DNA of 25,756 nucleotides from Welwitschia mirabilis. Taxonomy: Eukaryota; Gnetophyta; Gnetopsida; Welwitschiales. Positions 10,308-19,690 of this stretch are shown one piece after another. Under the pieces are notes generated by a model, which had not been told where the DNA came from, searched no databases, and saw nothing but the letters and a program-made list of their open reading frames with translations. Numbering within the stretch: the first letter of the stretch is position 1; each line of letters opens with the position of its first letter. The stretch spans positions 148,841,469 to 148,867,224 of the forward strand of contig JBOZIK010000001.1 of the NCBI GenBank assembly GCA_051453625.1, in the 5' to 3' direction. The translations under genes were made by a program, and so were the position numbers.

Positions 10308-10755
10308 TTAATTAATATATGCTTTCGTTTCCCAAGTTACTTCATCCATAGATTGATCTAACCACTGGACTTTGTATAAATGGATAATTTTTCCTCTTAA
10401 AACCATTTTCTTTTGATCAAGAATTTTAACTGATTGAATTCTAATTAAATAGTCTGGAAGTATGTGAACTTCTTGATCAGGGATTACCTTATATTCATTA
10501 GCCAAACATCTCCTTAATAAGGATACATGAAAGACATTATGAAGCATGGATAGATGAGGTGGTGATGCCAATTCATAAGTAACAGGTCTAATCCTCTTAA
10601 TGATTTCATAGGGCCCTACGAATCTTGGTGCAAGTTTCTTTTTCTTACCAAATATAAAGACTCCTTTAAAAGGTAAACATTTGAGATAAATGTGATTTCC
10701 TTCTTGGAACTCTATTTGCCTCCTCTGATGGTTTGCATACTTTTTGAATTAATCT
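10308..10755 (-). pseudogene. Gypsy integrase C-terminus plus chromodomain
   Basis: One open frame of about 148 codons; an ATG/TTG start inside it is not meaningful because it continues the polyprotein. In order: RRQIEFQEGNHIYLK (GPY/F region lead-in), GKKKKLAPRFVGPYEI (GPF-type core), VTYELASPPHLSMLHNVFHV, SLLRRC, and a C-terminal chromodomain with KVQWLDQSMDEVTWE. This domain order identifies a chromovirus (Tekay/Del-like by overall appearance; the clade is inferred). It ends about 55 bases before the polypurine tract. A stop near 10755 and disrupted frames separate it from the integrase core, so the polyprotein is dead. Confidence 0.9.
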
Positions 10756-10884
10756 TACCTTCTCTTCAAGATCTTAAGTGTATGGAACCGTTAACAGTCT
10801 TTTGTCAGCTACATCAAATCATGTAACAAGAGTCCTATATGTCCTATCATATAAGGCTTCAAAAGGAGTACAACTAATTGACTC
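10756..10884 (-). pseudogene. Integrase core to C-terminus connection, frame-broken
   Basis: Minus-strand sequence between the two open segments. Pieces such as SCTPFEALYDRTY can be read across stops and at least one frameshift, matching the usual SPFEALYGR linker of Ty3/gypsy integrases. It joins the neighbouring entries into one former gene. Confidence 0.7.
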
Positions 10885-11590
10885 TTAATAACTATTGTTA
10901 TTGGTAAATTCTACCAATGCCAAATGATCTGTCCAAGATCCTCCAAAATCTAGAATTATAGATATCAATAAATCCTTCAAGATTTGGTTCATCCTTTCAG
11001 TTTGACCATCCATATGAGGGTGAAAGGCTATGCTTAAATTTAAATTTCTTCCTAACTCACGATGGAAAGAAGTCCAAAATCTTGATGTAAACTTACAATC
11101 TCTATTAGAGTTAATCTTATTTGATACTCCATGCAATCTAACAATTCTTCTAATATATTCCTTGGTAATTCTTTTAGTTGAATCAGTTATCTTAACTAGA
11201 CAAAAGTGTACACTCTTAGATAATAGATTAGTTACTATAAGAATGGAATTGTATCCTTCCTTAAACTTTAGTAGATCTATAATAAAATCCATCCCAACTA
11301 CTTTTCATTTCCACTCTGGGATATCATGAGGATATAAAAGTCTAGCTGGGTGTTGATGTTTAGCCTTAAGTAATTGGTAAGTCATGCATTTTGCTATGTA
11401 ATCCACAATCTTAGGCTGCATACTTGGCCACCAAAAGTATTATTTGATATCCCTATACATCTTGTTAACTTCTGGATGAATAGCATATCAAGTACCATGG
11501 AACTCCTTAAAATGATTCTTTTTACTTGATCCTCATTTGGTATTATAATTCTTTCTAAATAATAAAAAATTTCATTAGATGATATAGTAC
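10885..11590 (-). pseudogene. Gypsy integrase: zinc region and catalytic core
   Basis: The integrase inserts the cDNA into the genome. Reading left on the minus strand, a worn HHCC region comes first (IHPEV, MYRDIK, YFWWPSMQPKIVDYIAKCMTY), where the last expected Cys is Tyr. Then the frame runs through PEWK, a TGA where Trp is usual, and MDFIIDLLKF into a 135-codon open core. The first catalytic Asp is in MDFIID. The expected second one lies in the motif normally ending SDRD, but here the text is SNRD, so Asp has become Asn. The Glu is present in DGQTERMNQ, 36 residues on. Both the TGA and the Asn are single G-to-A changes. The enzyme would be inactive. Confidence 0.92.
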
Positions 11591-11591
11591 A

Positions 11592-12015
11592 TCATTCAAT
11601 TCCTTCTCCTCTTACTTTCCTATAGAGAGGGTAGTCTTGCTGTGAATAAAAAACCATTTTGAATAAATCCTTTTGCGAGCTCATGCAATTAAGAAAATGT
11701 CTCCTTCTACTCAATGCATCAGCAACAACATTAGATTTTTCCTCATGATAATTTATTATTAAATCAAAATCCTGCAAAAATTATATCCATCTCCTCTATC
11801 TCAAATTTAGGTTGGATAGAGTGTAAATGTACTTAAGGCTCTTATGATTCATCCAGATTTCAACTCTTTCTTTATATAGGTAGTGCCTTAAAATTTTAAG
11901 TGCATGAATCATAGCATCTAGCTCTAAGTCATGAACAAGATAGTTCTTTTCATGATTCTTTAACTATCTTGATGCATAAGCAATAACTCTTTCTTCTTGC
12001 ATTAATACTACTTCT
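11592..12015 (-). pseudogene. Gypsy RNase H, 5' end lost in a gap
   Basis: Minus-strand frame with VIAYASR, LKNHEKNYLVHDLELDAM, ALKILRHYLY, MNHKSLKYI (the usual DHKSL Asp is Asn), LNLR-RRW, DFDLIINYHEEKSNVVADAL and SRRRHFL. This order is diagnostic of Ty3/gypsy RNase H joined to the integrase. A TAG replaces the Gln of ASRQLK, and another stop replaces the Gln of LRQRRW. RT should follow upstream but the sequence enters N at 12016. Confidence 0.92.
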
Positions 12016-12115
12016 NNNNNNNNNNNNNNNNNNNNNNNNNNNNNNNNNNNNNNNNNNNNNNNNNNNNNNNNNNNNNNNNNNNNNNNNNNNNNNNNNNNNN
12101 NNNNNNNNNNNNNNN
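12016..12115. other. Assembly gap of exactly 100 N
   Basis: The run is exactly 100, a conventional placeholder for unknown length. RNase H on the left and an LTR end on the right mean that RT, protease, gag, the leader and about 2.5 kb of LTR are absent between them. Confidence 0.85.
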
Positions 12116-12263
12116 AAAATGGTATTAATATTACAACTCAATAATACAACATTTTAAGAACATAGCAATTACAACAATTGGGGTTTCAAGTAATTTAATA
12201 TTTTTTAAATATTTCATTAAACATAAACTTGTAAGAAAAAAAAAGCAAAAATGTGAAATGACA
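12116..12263 (-). repeat. Outer end of the right-hand family B LTR
   Basis: It aligns with 10092-10251: AAAATGGTAT, ATAGCAATTACAACAATT, GGTTTCAAG, TTTTTTAAATATTTCATTAA, ACATAAACTTG, and the end AAATGTGAAATGACA. The CA at 12262-12263 is not followed by a polypurine tract complement, as expected for the outer boundary of a 5' LTR on the minus strand. Confidence 0.85.
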
Positions 12264-12275
12264 CTTTTACAATGG

Positions 12276-12299
12276 TAAGATTAGATTCACCTAATCTTA
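12276..12299. repeat. Perfect 9-bp inverted repeat
   Basis: TAAGATTAG and CTAATCTTA flank a 6-base loop, 13 bases outside the LTR end. No T-tract or gene context makes it a terminator. Confidence 0.6.
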
Positions 12300-12471
12300 A
12301 GACATTCCCATATCTATAAACTTCACTTCATAGAAGATGACTTAGTTTCTTGTGATTTTTTCAATGGTCTTAAAGTTTTGTCTTATTTAGGAGTGTTCTT
12401 TTATATCTTTTCTTTTACTTATTTACCTTTATATGTTTGAGTATATAATTATGTGGGAATTTCAAGGGGAA

Positions 12472-12475
<4 letters not shown>

Positions 12476-12519
<44 letters not shown>
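12476..12519. repeat. GA dinucleotide microsatellite
   Basis: An uninterrupted AG run of just over 20 units. Confidence 0.98.
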
Positions 12520-12522
<3 letters not shown>

Positions 12523-14340
12523 TAATCATAATCTATTATATGTTCTGCTTTAAAAAAACAATCCATGGTCATCATGATGTTCTACCATACTAAAATAAAT
12601 TTTTTTAGAGAAATATTTAGTATTATTAGTACATATGGAAACTCCATTAGGGGGTTAATTGACCATGCTTTACATGTTCCTACTTCACTGACAGTGCTTG
12701 CACTTCCCTCATTATGGAGAAAGTTGTAATAAACTTTGAGGCTATGGGATTAGTGATGTTTCTAGTGTCATCAAAAGCATTACTTTTTTCTTAGACTCTT
12801 AGCATTTCTAGTTATTCATTTCACTTTTAAAAATTCAAGTGTATTTGTAAAGTGAGAGTAGGTGAGTTCATTTCTAAGTAACTTTTGACCTTGACATTCA
12901 TTACTCTAAGCACTTAAATCATTAAATATCATCATAACCACTACATTATTGAGTGAAACTTTATAAAGTTTATACATTTTATCATGCATATTTACCCAAG
13001 TAACTTTATGATGTCTTTCTTGGGAGTTTTCTAAGTTAGTACTTAGAATAGGCAAAAAAGTTTCTCTTTGTTTCTTACATCCATTTTCATTTTATGTTTC
13101 TTTTGTTTTTGAGTTTAAGATTTTAAAGTCATTTATGCATTTTTCCATTCTTTTATAGGACCTTAATTATTTAGTAGTTTCTTTCTATTCTTTCATATTA
13201 TATCATTTTTTTAGCATTGGAAAATAAAAAAGAACATCTTTTTAGTTTCTAGTTTTGGTGATTTTCCTTATTGCTTATGGATTTTTGAGTTTATCTTGAT
13301 TTTCTTTTTTATTTAAGCAAATTGATTTAGCTTTTCTTAATAGGTTTAATACTAGATAGTCAATTTTCTTCAGCCATAGTTTTTCTTTTCTTGTGAATTT
13401 ATCCTTTTTCACTTGATTTTCTTTCTTCTTTTATATCTTTTTGAGTTATTTTATTAGGAATTACTATTTAAACAATCATATTTGAGCCTAAGTTGCTAGA
13501 TGATATCTATCTTTTTGAAAAACTTTTAAATGTCTTATCATTCACCTGGTTGTTTAGATAACATTATAAGGACAATAGTTTGATTTTTTCTGAAAGTTGT
13601 CCTATTGCTGTCATCCAGACGACACAACCAGATGATAGTGTGAAATAACCACAGGCCAAACCCTTTTTTCCTTATTTTTCCATATTTCTTTATCATTTTC
13701 ATGAATTCCTTTAAGAGACGATGACCCTTTAGCCTATACTAGTGTTTTGAACTTGGCCCACTTGATTTCATGTTTAGATTCACGAGATCTTCCTACATTT
13801 TCAAAAATGAGGTATGTTTCTTTCTCCTCATATTTTTAAATTTTTTCTCCCATTTTTCAGCCTTTGACATGTATTTCTCACATATATTGCTTAGTTTTTC
13901 ATGCTCTTGAATTTGGGATTTATGAATTTGAATTTCATTGCATATTTTTTGAGTCATGAGAAATTATACATTTTACGAAGTATTTTTAAATTTCTATCTT
14001 TCACACTAGTTTTCTTGCAAACTGTAGGTTTAAACATAGTGGTCTTTTAGGTAAAATTAATCAGTTTGATGTGTTCTATGATGCTAATAGATTAGATTTT
14101 TATTTAAGCACTTTAAATTTCAATACATGTGGGGCCCACTTAACATACAACTTCTCAATTATTTACATAATTCTTATTTTTCTTCTTAAATTTAGAAAAT
14201 TTGAGATGAATTACAACTTTTAGGGGGTACAGGACATATTTTTAGCATTTTTATAGTTTTTATTGATTTTTATAGTTATTATTATACATCCATACGATGT
14301 TTTCGATATGTTTTTTTGTTTTCACATGATGGTTTTTGTA

Positions 14341-15644
14341 TGTTTCCAATTAAGTAGTCCCTATATGCATAGAGCTAGATAGGTTGAGGATAAGGCTAAG
14401 GTAGTAGAATAGGAAGCGAGTCTTATAGTTGAGCCTGAGATTGAGGGTATAAAGCATGCACATCTGCCACCTCGGCATGGATGTTCTATGACCATACAGA
14501 CATCTAGTATTCATGTGAAGAAATACTTTGATGATTTAATGAGTTTTATTAAGCTAGAGATAGACTAAAGACTTATCGATTTATGATTTAAAAGGATTAC
14601 AAATGCACATAAGTCATATTATGTTTCAAAGAGAAGTGAATTTTATGACACCATGCATATTGAGAGGCGACCTGATACTCATGGCCAGTTATAGAATATG
14701 ATTATCATACATATTCAAGATCATGAGATACTGATTCTCCCATCCCATATTGTAATTATCATAGATCTTAATGGATTGGAGAGTATGCACACACACTCTA
14801 CTTGTGGGACTGAGGAGCACTGACCATGTGGCATTATTTTAGATATATCAGCTAATCTTATCACTAATCGATAGGGCATACTTGTTACTCAGATAATTCC
14901 CATATATAAGGTTTTACATGGAGGACTAATCCATAGCATCAGTCCATATTTTCACAACCATAGTAGTGCATCTACAGATATTGGCAGCATTTACATAGAA
15001 GAGGCGGGTTGGGGTTAGAGGTAAATCTCCTTATGTTTATCTAGAGGGTAGAGGCATGATAGCTTCAGATACTTGGTTACCTATGCCTCCTCTCAGCATT
15101 CTTTAGATAATTTGGGATACTAAAGTCCTTGGGTGAGCAATGCTTATCGCACATATAAAATTCAACTCAATATTTATACGACATGTGTATGTAAGTTCCA
15201 AGAGAGGTAGAGAGAACTTAGGTATAGAGACCTATAGTTGGATCTACTCTTGAGCAGATTCAGACCCTTCTAGATGAGATCACTGAGACTATTAGAGGTT
15301 TTGTAGATAAGGGTATCCAAAAACTTAATCAGAGGATATAGGCTATTGATCAGATGATATAGGTACTTGATTAGAGACAATAGATATTAGAGTATAGGAT
15401 CATGTCTATTAAGAGAAGAGTTTAGCACTCTAAGGATCAGATTATTAACATGAGCTAGTATGTCATTTCTATTTAGCAGAGTGTGATAGTGGATATTTCT
15501 AAGGTGTTATGTATCTAGAGCTATAAGATAATCAGATTTATCTCCTCATCTTTAGACCTCCATTTCTTCACAGATCTTAAGCATTCTCCCTCTTCTCCTC
15601 TTTCTCTTGAGCTAGCTATCAAACCATAGTTTATCATGTATTGA
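14341..15644 (+). pseudogene. Unclassified retroelement ORF, three frame segments
   Basis: A decayed ORF read in three consecutive frames. Segment 1 (14341 to about 15009) contains VEPEIEGIKHAHLPPRHG, MTIQTSSIHVKKYFDDLMSF, KSYYVSKRSEFYDTMHIERR and ITNR-GILVTQIIPIYKVLH. Segment 2 (about 15005-15225) contains DTWLPMPPLSIL and HVYVSSKRGREN. Segment 3 (15231-15644) reads LEQIQTLLDEITETIRGFVD, then a Gln-rich, coiled-coil-like stretch, ending FIMY and TGA. Internal stops are mostly TAG; segment 3 has only TAG. No RT, protease, zinc knuckle or integrase motif is visible. The YVSKRSEFYD style loosely recalls the uncharacterised proteins of large non-autonomous plant retroelements, but I cannot name a family. 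It lies upstream of a polypurine-like stretch and probable LTR on the same strand. Confidence 0.55.
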
Positions 15645-15740
15645 TGAGGGAAATAAATTTATATTATTATAATGTATCTCCACTTCTATAAACTTTTGTA
15701 CTAAAAACTCTTTTTGATTTTATAAATACTTTTATCTGTA
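15047..15740. repeat. Tandem duplication unit, copy 1
   Basis: GGTAGAGGCATGATAGCTTC through TTTTATAAATACTTTTATC matches copy 2 at an offset of exactly 710 bases up to about 15420. It carries segments 2 (part) and 3 of the ORF, its stop, and about 95 bases after it. Confidence 0.92.
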
Positions 15741-15756
15741 GGAGGCTCAGATATAT

Positions 15757-17035
15757 GGTAGAGGCAAGATAGCTTTAGACACTTGGTTACCTATGCCTCC
15801 TCTCAGCATTATTTAGATAATTTGGCATACTAGAGTCCTTGCGTGAGCAATGCTTATTGCACATATAAACTTCAACTTAGTATTTATAGGACATGTGTAT
15901 GCAAGTTCCAAGAGAGGCAGAGAGACCTTAGGTATATAGGCCTACAGTTGGATCTACTCTTAAGCATATTCAGGTCCTCCTAGATGAGACCACTAATACT
16001 ATTAGAGGTTTTGTAGATAAGGGTATCCAAAAACTTAATAAGAGGATCTAGGCTATTGATTATATGATATAGGTTCTTGATCAGAGACAGTAGACATTAG
16101 AGTAGAGGATCATGTCTATTAAGAGGAGAGTTTTAGATCAAATCATTGATATGAGCTAGTATNNNNNNNNNNNNNNNNNNNNNNNNNNNNNNNNNNNNNN
16201 NNNNNNNNNNNNNNNNNNNNNNNNNNNNNNNNNNNNNNNNNNNNNNNNNNNNNNNNNNNNNNNNNNNNNNNNNNNNNNNNNNNNNNNNNNNNNNNNNNNN
16301 NNNNNNNNNNNNNNNNNNNNNNNNNNNNNNNNNNNNNNNNNNNNNNNNNNNNNNNNNNNNNNNNNNNNNNNNNNNNNNNNNNNNNNNNNNNNNNNNNNNN
16401 NNNNNNNNNNNNNNNNNNNNNNNNNNNNNNNNNNNNNNNNNNNNNNNNNNNNNNNNNNNNNNNNNNNNNNNNNNNNNNNNNNNNNNNNNNNNNNNNNNNN
16501 NNNNNNNNNNNNNNNNNNNNNNNNNNNNNNNNNNNNNNNNNNNNNNNNNNNNNNNNNNNNNNNNNNNNNNNNNNNNNNNNNNNNNNNNNNNNNNNNNNNN
16601 NNNNNNNNNNNNNNNNNNNNNNNNNNNNNNNNNNNNNNNNNNNNNNNNNNNNNNNNNNNNNNNNNNNNNNNNNNNNNNNNNNNNNNNNNNNNNNNNNNNN
16701 NNNNNNNNNNNNNNNNNNNNNNNNNNNNNNNNNNNNNNNNNNNNNNNNNNNNNNNNNNNNNNNNNNNNNNNNNNNNNNNNNNNNNNNNNNNNNNNNNNNN
16801 NNNNTCTATTAAGAGGAGAGTTTTAGATCAAATCATTGATATGAGCTAGTATGTCATTTCTATTTAGCAGAGTGTGATAGTGGATATTTCTAAGGTGGTA
16901 TGTATATAGAGCTATAAGATAGTTAGATTTATCTCTACATCTTTAGACCTCTATTTCTTCACAGATCTTAAGCATGCTCCCTCTTCTCCTCCTGTTCTTG
17001 AGCTAGCTACCAAACCACAGTTTATCATGTATTGA
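15757..17035 (+). pseudogene. Second copy of the ORF 3' end, interrupted by N
   Basis: This repeats copy 1 from GGTAGAGGCA onward, with the same frame changes. It keeps CAG where copy 1 has TAG in at least two places (the LDQRQ stretch and the final KPQFIMY), showing directly that the TAGs arose from CAG. It has a 9-base in-phase deletion relative to copy 1 after AGGAGAGTT. The open text ends FIMY and TGA at 17033-17035. There is no start of its own: the unit lacks segment 1, so it was never an independent gene. The 642-N run splits it. Confidence 0.7.
16163..16804. other. Assembly gap (642 N) with repeated flanks
   Basis: The 48 bases before the gap (16115-16162) and after it (16805-16852) are identical, including the 9-base deletion specific to copy 2. 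Either the contigs overlap and the gap is false, or it hides a third tandem copy. Confidence 0.95.
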
Positions 17036-17124
17036 TGAGGGAAGTGAATTTATATTATTATAATGTATCTCTACTTCTATATACTTTTGTACTAAGAACT
17101 CTTTTTTATTTTATAAATACTTTA

Positions 17125-17560
17125 TTTTTTTAGCATGATGTACTGATTTGTATCTGATTTTTCATAACTAGCTTTTATCTTTACATGTTATGATTAGGGT
17201 TCACTATACTAAGGCAATCTTTCTACTTTATTACTATTTAATTTAGTTGGGGCCTATTATATTATGTTTTCTGTTTATTTGTAAAAGTACAAATTTTATT
17301 ATAGATTCTTGATTTTAAAAATCTTTTTTGAGCTTATCATCCCCTTATCATTTAGATGATGACCCTGACAACAACTGGCTGAGTCTTTGGTAGGTAAAAT
17401 ATTAAGTTTTTCTAATTTTTTAGAATCCATTATGTATGTTTATGATTTTTTAAAATATTTTTGAGATGACTTCCTTAAGTATTCTAAATGTTTGATTATT
17501 TAATAAGTTGGCTCACAAATGTGGTTTACTTCCTGGTTTTGACAGAGACTGACAAGGCTA
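17125..17560. other. Non-coding tail of the unclassified element
   Basis: T-rich sequence with no ORF of note. It contains one copy of the CTTATCATC...TTTAGATGATGA motif at about 17333-17370. Confidence 0.5.
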
Positions 17561-17572
17561 AGTAGGGGATTA
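17561..17572 (+). other. Polypurine-like stretch before the probable LTR
   Basis: AGTAGGGGATTA (within GGCTAAGTAGGGGATTATG) immediately precedes TGTTGCAC. The tract is G-rich but imperfect, so it is a weak candidate second-strand primer. Confidence 0.45.
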
Positions 17573-18647
17573 TGTTGCACTACTAACTTATGTATATTTG
17601 ATATGATGTTTTTAGTGATTTTATAGGTTAATAAATAGATAAATTCTTAATTTTTATGATAATGAAGAGTTAAGATCAAAGAAATAAAAACATATAAATC
17701 TTCATGATGTTTACAATATTTTGAGAAATTTTGAATACCTTACATTCTAAGATAACTTCCTGAAAACATTAAGGATGATGAATTAATGAAAGATTTGTAA
17801 AATGTCATTGTCGAACTTATCATTGAGATGATTGTATGGACAACAGAGTAATTCATGCTAATAGGGATGCTGACTATAATCAATTTGGTATTTGATGTGG
17901 ATTATTTATGAGGTGGCATCATCTCCTTTATCATTTAGATGACTAGTTAGATGACACTATTATAACGTGTGCATTAAATACTCATATAATTTTTGCCAAT
18001 TTCTATATATTTATCTTAACGTGACCATTATAGTTTTACCCATACCTATCTATCTATTTTGTTGTGTGCTTGTGTGTTAATAAATAGTAATAATACACTT
18101 GACTTTTACTTGTCTTTGTTTGCATCTAAAATTCTTGTGATAGGAGATCAAAGGGCAAAGATCCATCCTTGTAGTTATACAAAGACATTTTTCTTAGTTT
18201 TGGGTAGCATTTCCTCCATTGAGGTATGGATACTTTATAACACGAAGGTGGTTCTGATACGAAACACTTATTTTTTAATTTTAATGCATGTTTGTTACTC
18301 ACCATCATAGCTTATGTTATTTATGATCTAGTGATAGTTTTTTTAATGATATAGGTTATGGGAACAGCCTTTTTCAAGGTTGTATATGGTTAGTTTAGGT
18401 TAGGTGCATTGTTATTTCATTTTCTTAGATTAGCTTTGTATAAGTGTATTCCATTTTACTTTAATGCATTGTAAGTTATTTCTATAGGTAGAGTATAAAG
18501 TATTTTTCCTTATGAAAATCAACTCTTTTAGTCCTACTTTGGCCTTCAATAGATTATGACATTCAAGTTACTCTTATCTATATTAGTGTGTTGTGTTAGT
18601 GCAAATATTTATAATTGATAGGATTTGACTTAACTAAGGACGTAACA
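17573..18647 (+). repeat. Family A repeat, copy 2 (probable 3' LTR)
   Basis: Begins TGTTGCAC after a polypurine-like stretch and ends CGTAACA, so the termini are TGTT.../...AACA. The part from about 17.92 kb on matches 1-759. The start is inferred from the tract and the TG, because copy 1 does not reach that far left in this window. No matching 5' LTR was found upstream at 12.3-14.3 kb, so the element looks 5'-truncated. The ORF at 18059-18310 is LTR noise. Confidence 0.5.
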
Positions 18648-19240
18648 TTGCATAAATATGAAATTCAATAATTATTATCACTTAGATATAAATAAGTTAT
18701 TTTAGTACATGTTTACTATGCAAGAAAATGGAAAATAAACAAAAAGACAAATACAAAATAAAGAAGAAATTTTTTAAACAAACAATCAAAGAAGATGTAG
18801 TGGATTTTAATACAATTACTTAAGGTGAGAAAGAAAAAGTTATTTCTAAAATAAATTAAGATGATTTTTTATATTTATTATTTATTATTCTAATTCTCTT
18901 AAAAAAATTTTAATTCTAAAGATTAATTAATTTATCTATTTTACTTTCTTTACCTATAACTCCTATGCCTAGGTTTTCAATTCCTAACATTTTAACTTCT
19001 AAACAAATTATTGTATCTAATATTTCTTTAGAATCTTTCTCTAAGTAACATTTAAATAAATCATTACTTAACATGTTAAGAGATTATAGTTCTAGAATTA
19101 ATCTTAAAAATCTTTAAAAAATAAAAAGTAAGAATTTCAAAATATTTTTGACCTACTAGTTAGTGATGATATAGAATTAAAAAACATAAATGCATAACCT
19201 ATCTATTTAGAAGAGCATAATGAAAACCTTTCTAACACAT
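18648..19240. other. AT-rich stretch without recognised features
   Basis: Very A-rich. By position it is the leader or start of gag of the Athila/Tat-like element, but no LTR end or primer binding site was found. Confidence 0.4.
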
Positions 19241-19690
19241 AACCAACATTAAAGAATGCATTCTCACATTAGGAAATGAAAGGAAAAAAATTTTAGATTA
19301 CACCTACATGGTCATCTACCCTTAGAGTAAAAGGAAAAGATTGGTTAAAAACTATTTCATAAAAAAGCCTTAAGAATTGAAACTAAGTTTAAAATGCCTT
19401 CATTAAAAGATTCATGAATGAAACAATCATGAGGAAAAGAAAAAAGAAGTAACTAATGTTTAATAATACCATTATAAAGTTTAGGCTTCTAGCAATGAGA
19501 GATCTTTTATCACTGTGTCTTCTAACTAAATGAATGAATCCAAAAAAGTATAACTCATAGAAAACTTTTATAGTGTATTAAATGGTCAGAAAAGACAACT
19601 TGTAGATTTTTCATGTAGTGGAAATTTACTTCACTTGATATTAGATGATACTTGGAGTCTGTTGGAAGACCAAATAGAAAGAAGTTAAAT
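19241..19690 (+). pseudogene. Athila/Tat-like gag, core fragment
   Basis: Gag forms the virus-like particle. Two landmarks of plant Ty3/gypsy gag are readable on the plus strand. The first is RVKGKDWLKTIS, followed by AFIKRFMNETI (19.33-19.44 kb), equivalent to the usual KAKDWLxxL...FLxKFF. The second is FYSVLNGQKRQLVDFSCSGN with LLHLILDDTWSLLED (19.57-19.67 kb), equivalent to FYNGL...RQxVDAxAGG...TxxEAxxLLE. They are in different frames and stops interrupt. Protease follows 1.1 kb downstream on the same strand. Confidence 0.75.

Larger units (their letters stand above)
12264..14340. other. Unassigned T-rich stretch
   Basis: No gene is supportable. It holds a perfect short inverted repeat (12276-12299), a GA microsatellite (12476-12519) and long T-rich DNA with TTTTC tracts. 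Around 13531-13650 there are two copies of a CTTATCATT / GTCATCCAGACGAC-type motif also found in the family A repeat. It is probably leader or an old insertion upstream of the ORF at 14341. Confidence 0.5.
15757..17124. repeat. Tandem duplication unit, copy 2 (perhaps 2 and 3)
   Basis: Similarity to copy 1 runs to TTTTATAAATACTTT at about 17124 and then stops. The join between copies 1 and 2 (about 15738-15756) carries TATCTGTAGGAGGCTCAG, absent elsewhere. Confidence 0.88.

Noticed and set aside
11030-11329. 99-codon plus-strand ORF
   Set aside because: Shadow of the minus-strand integrase.
12276-12299. Rho-independent-type terminator
   Set aside because: AT-rich short stem without a T-tract or upstream gene in a plant genome.
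12360-12390. Another pol end (TCTTAAAGTTTTGTCTTATTT resembles 10262-10285)
   Set aside because: The similarity is about 20 bases only and no chromodomain codons follow.
14341-17035. TAG read as glutamine (alternative genetic code or readthrough)
   Set aside because: The two copies differ CAG/TAG at the same codons and frameshifts are present; TAA and TGA stops also occur upstream. Deamination decay explains it.
18059-18310. 83-codon plus ORF and 60-codon minus ORF
   Set aside because: Both lie in the family A repeat, and the other copy (1-759) does not keep either frame open.
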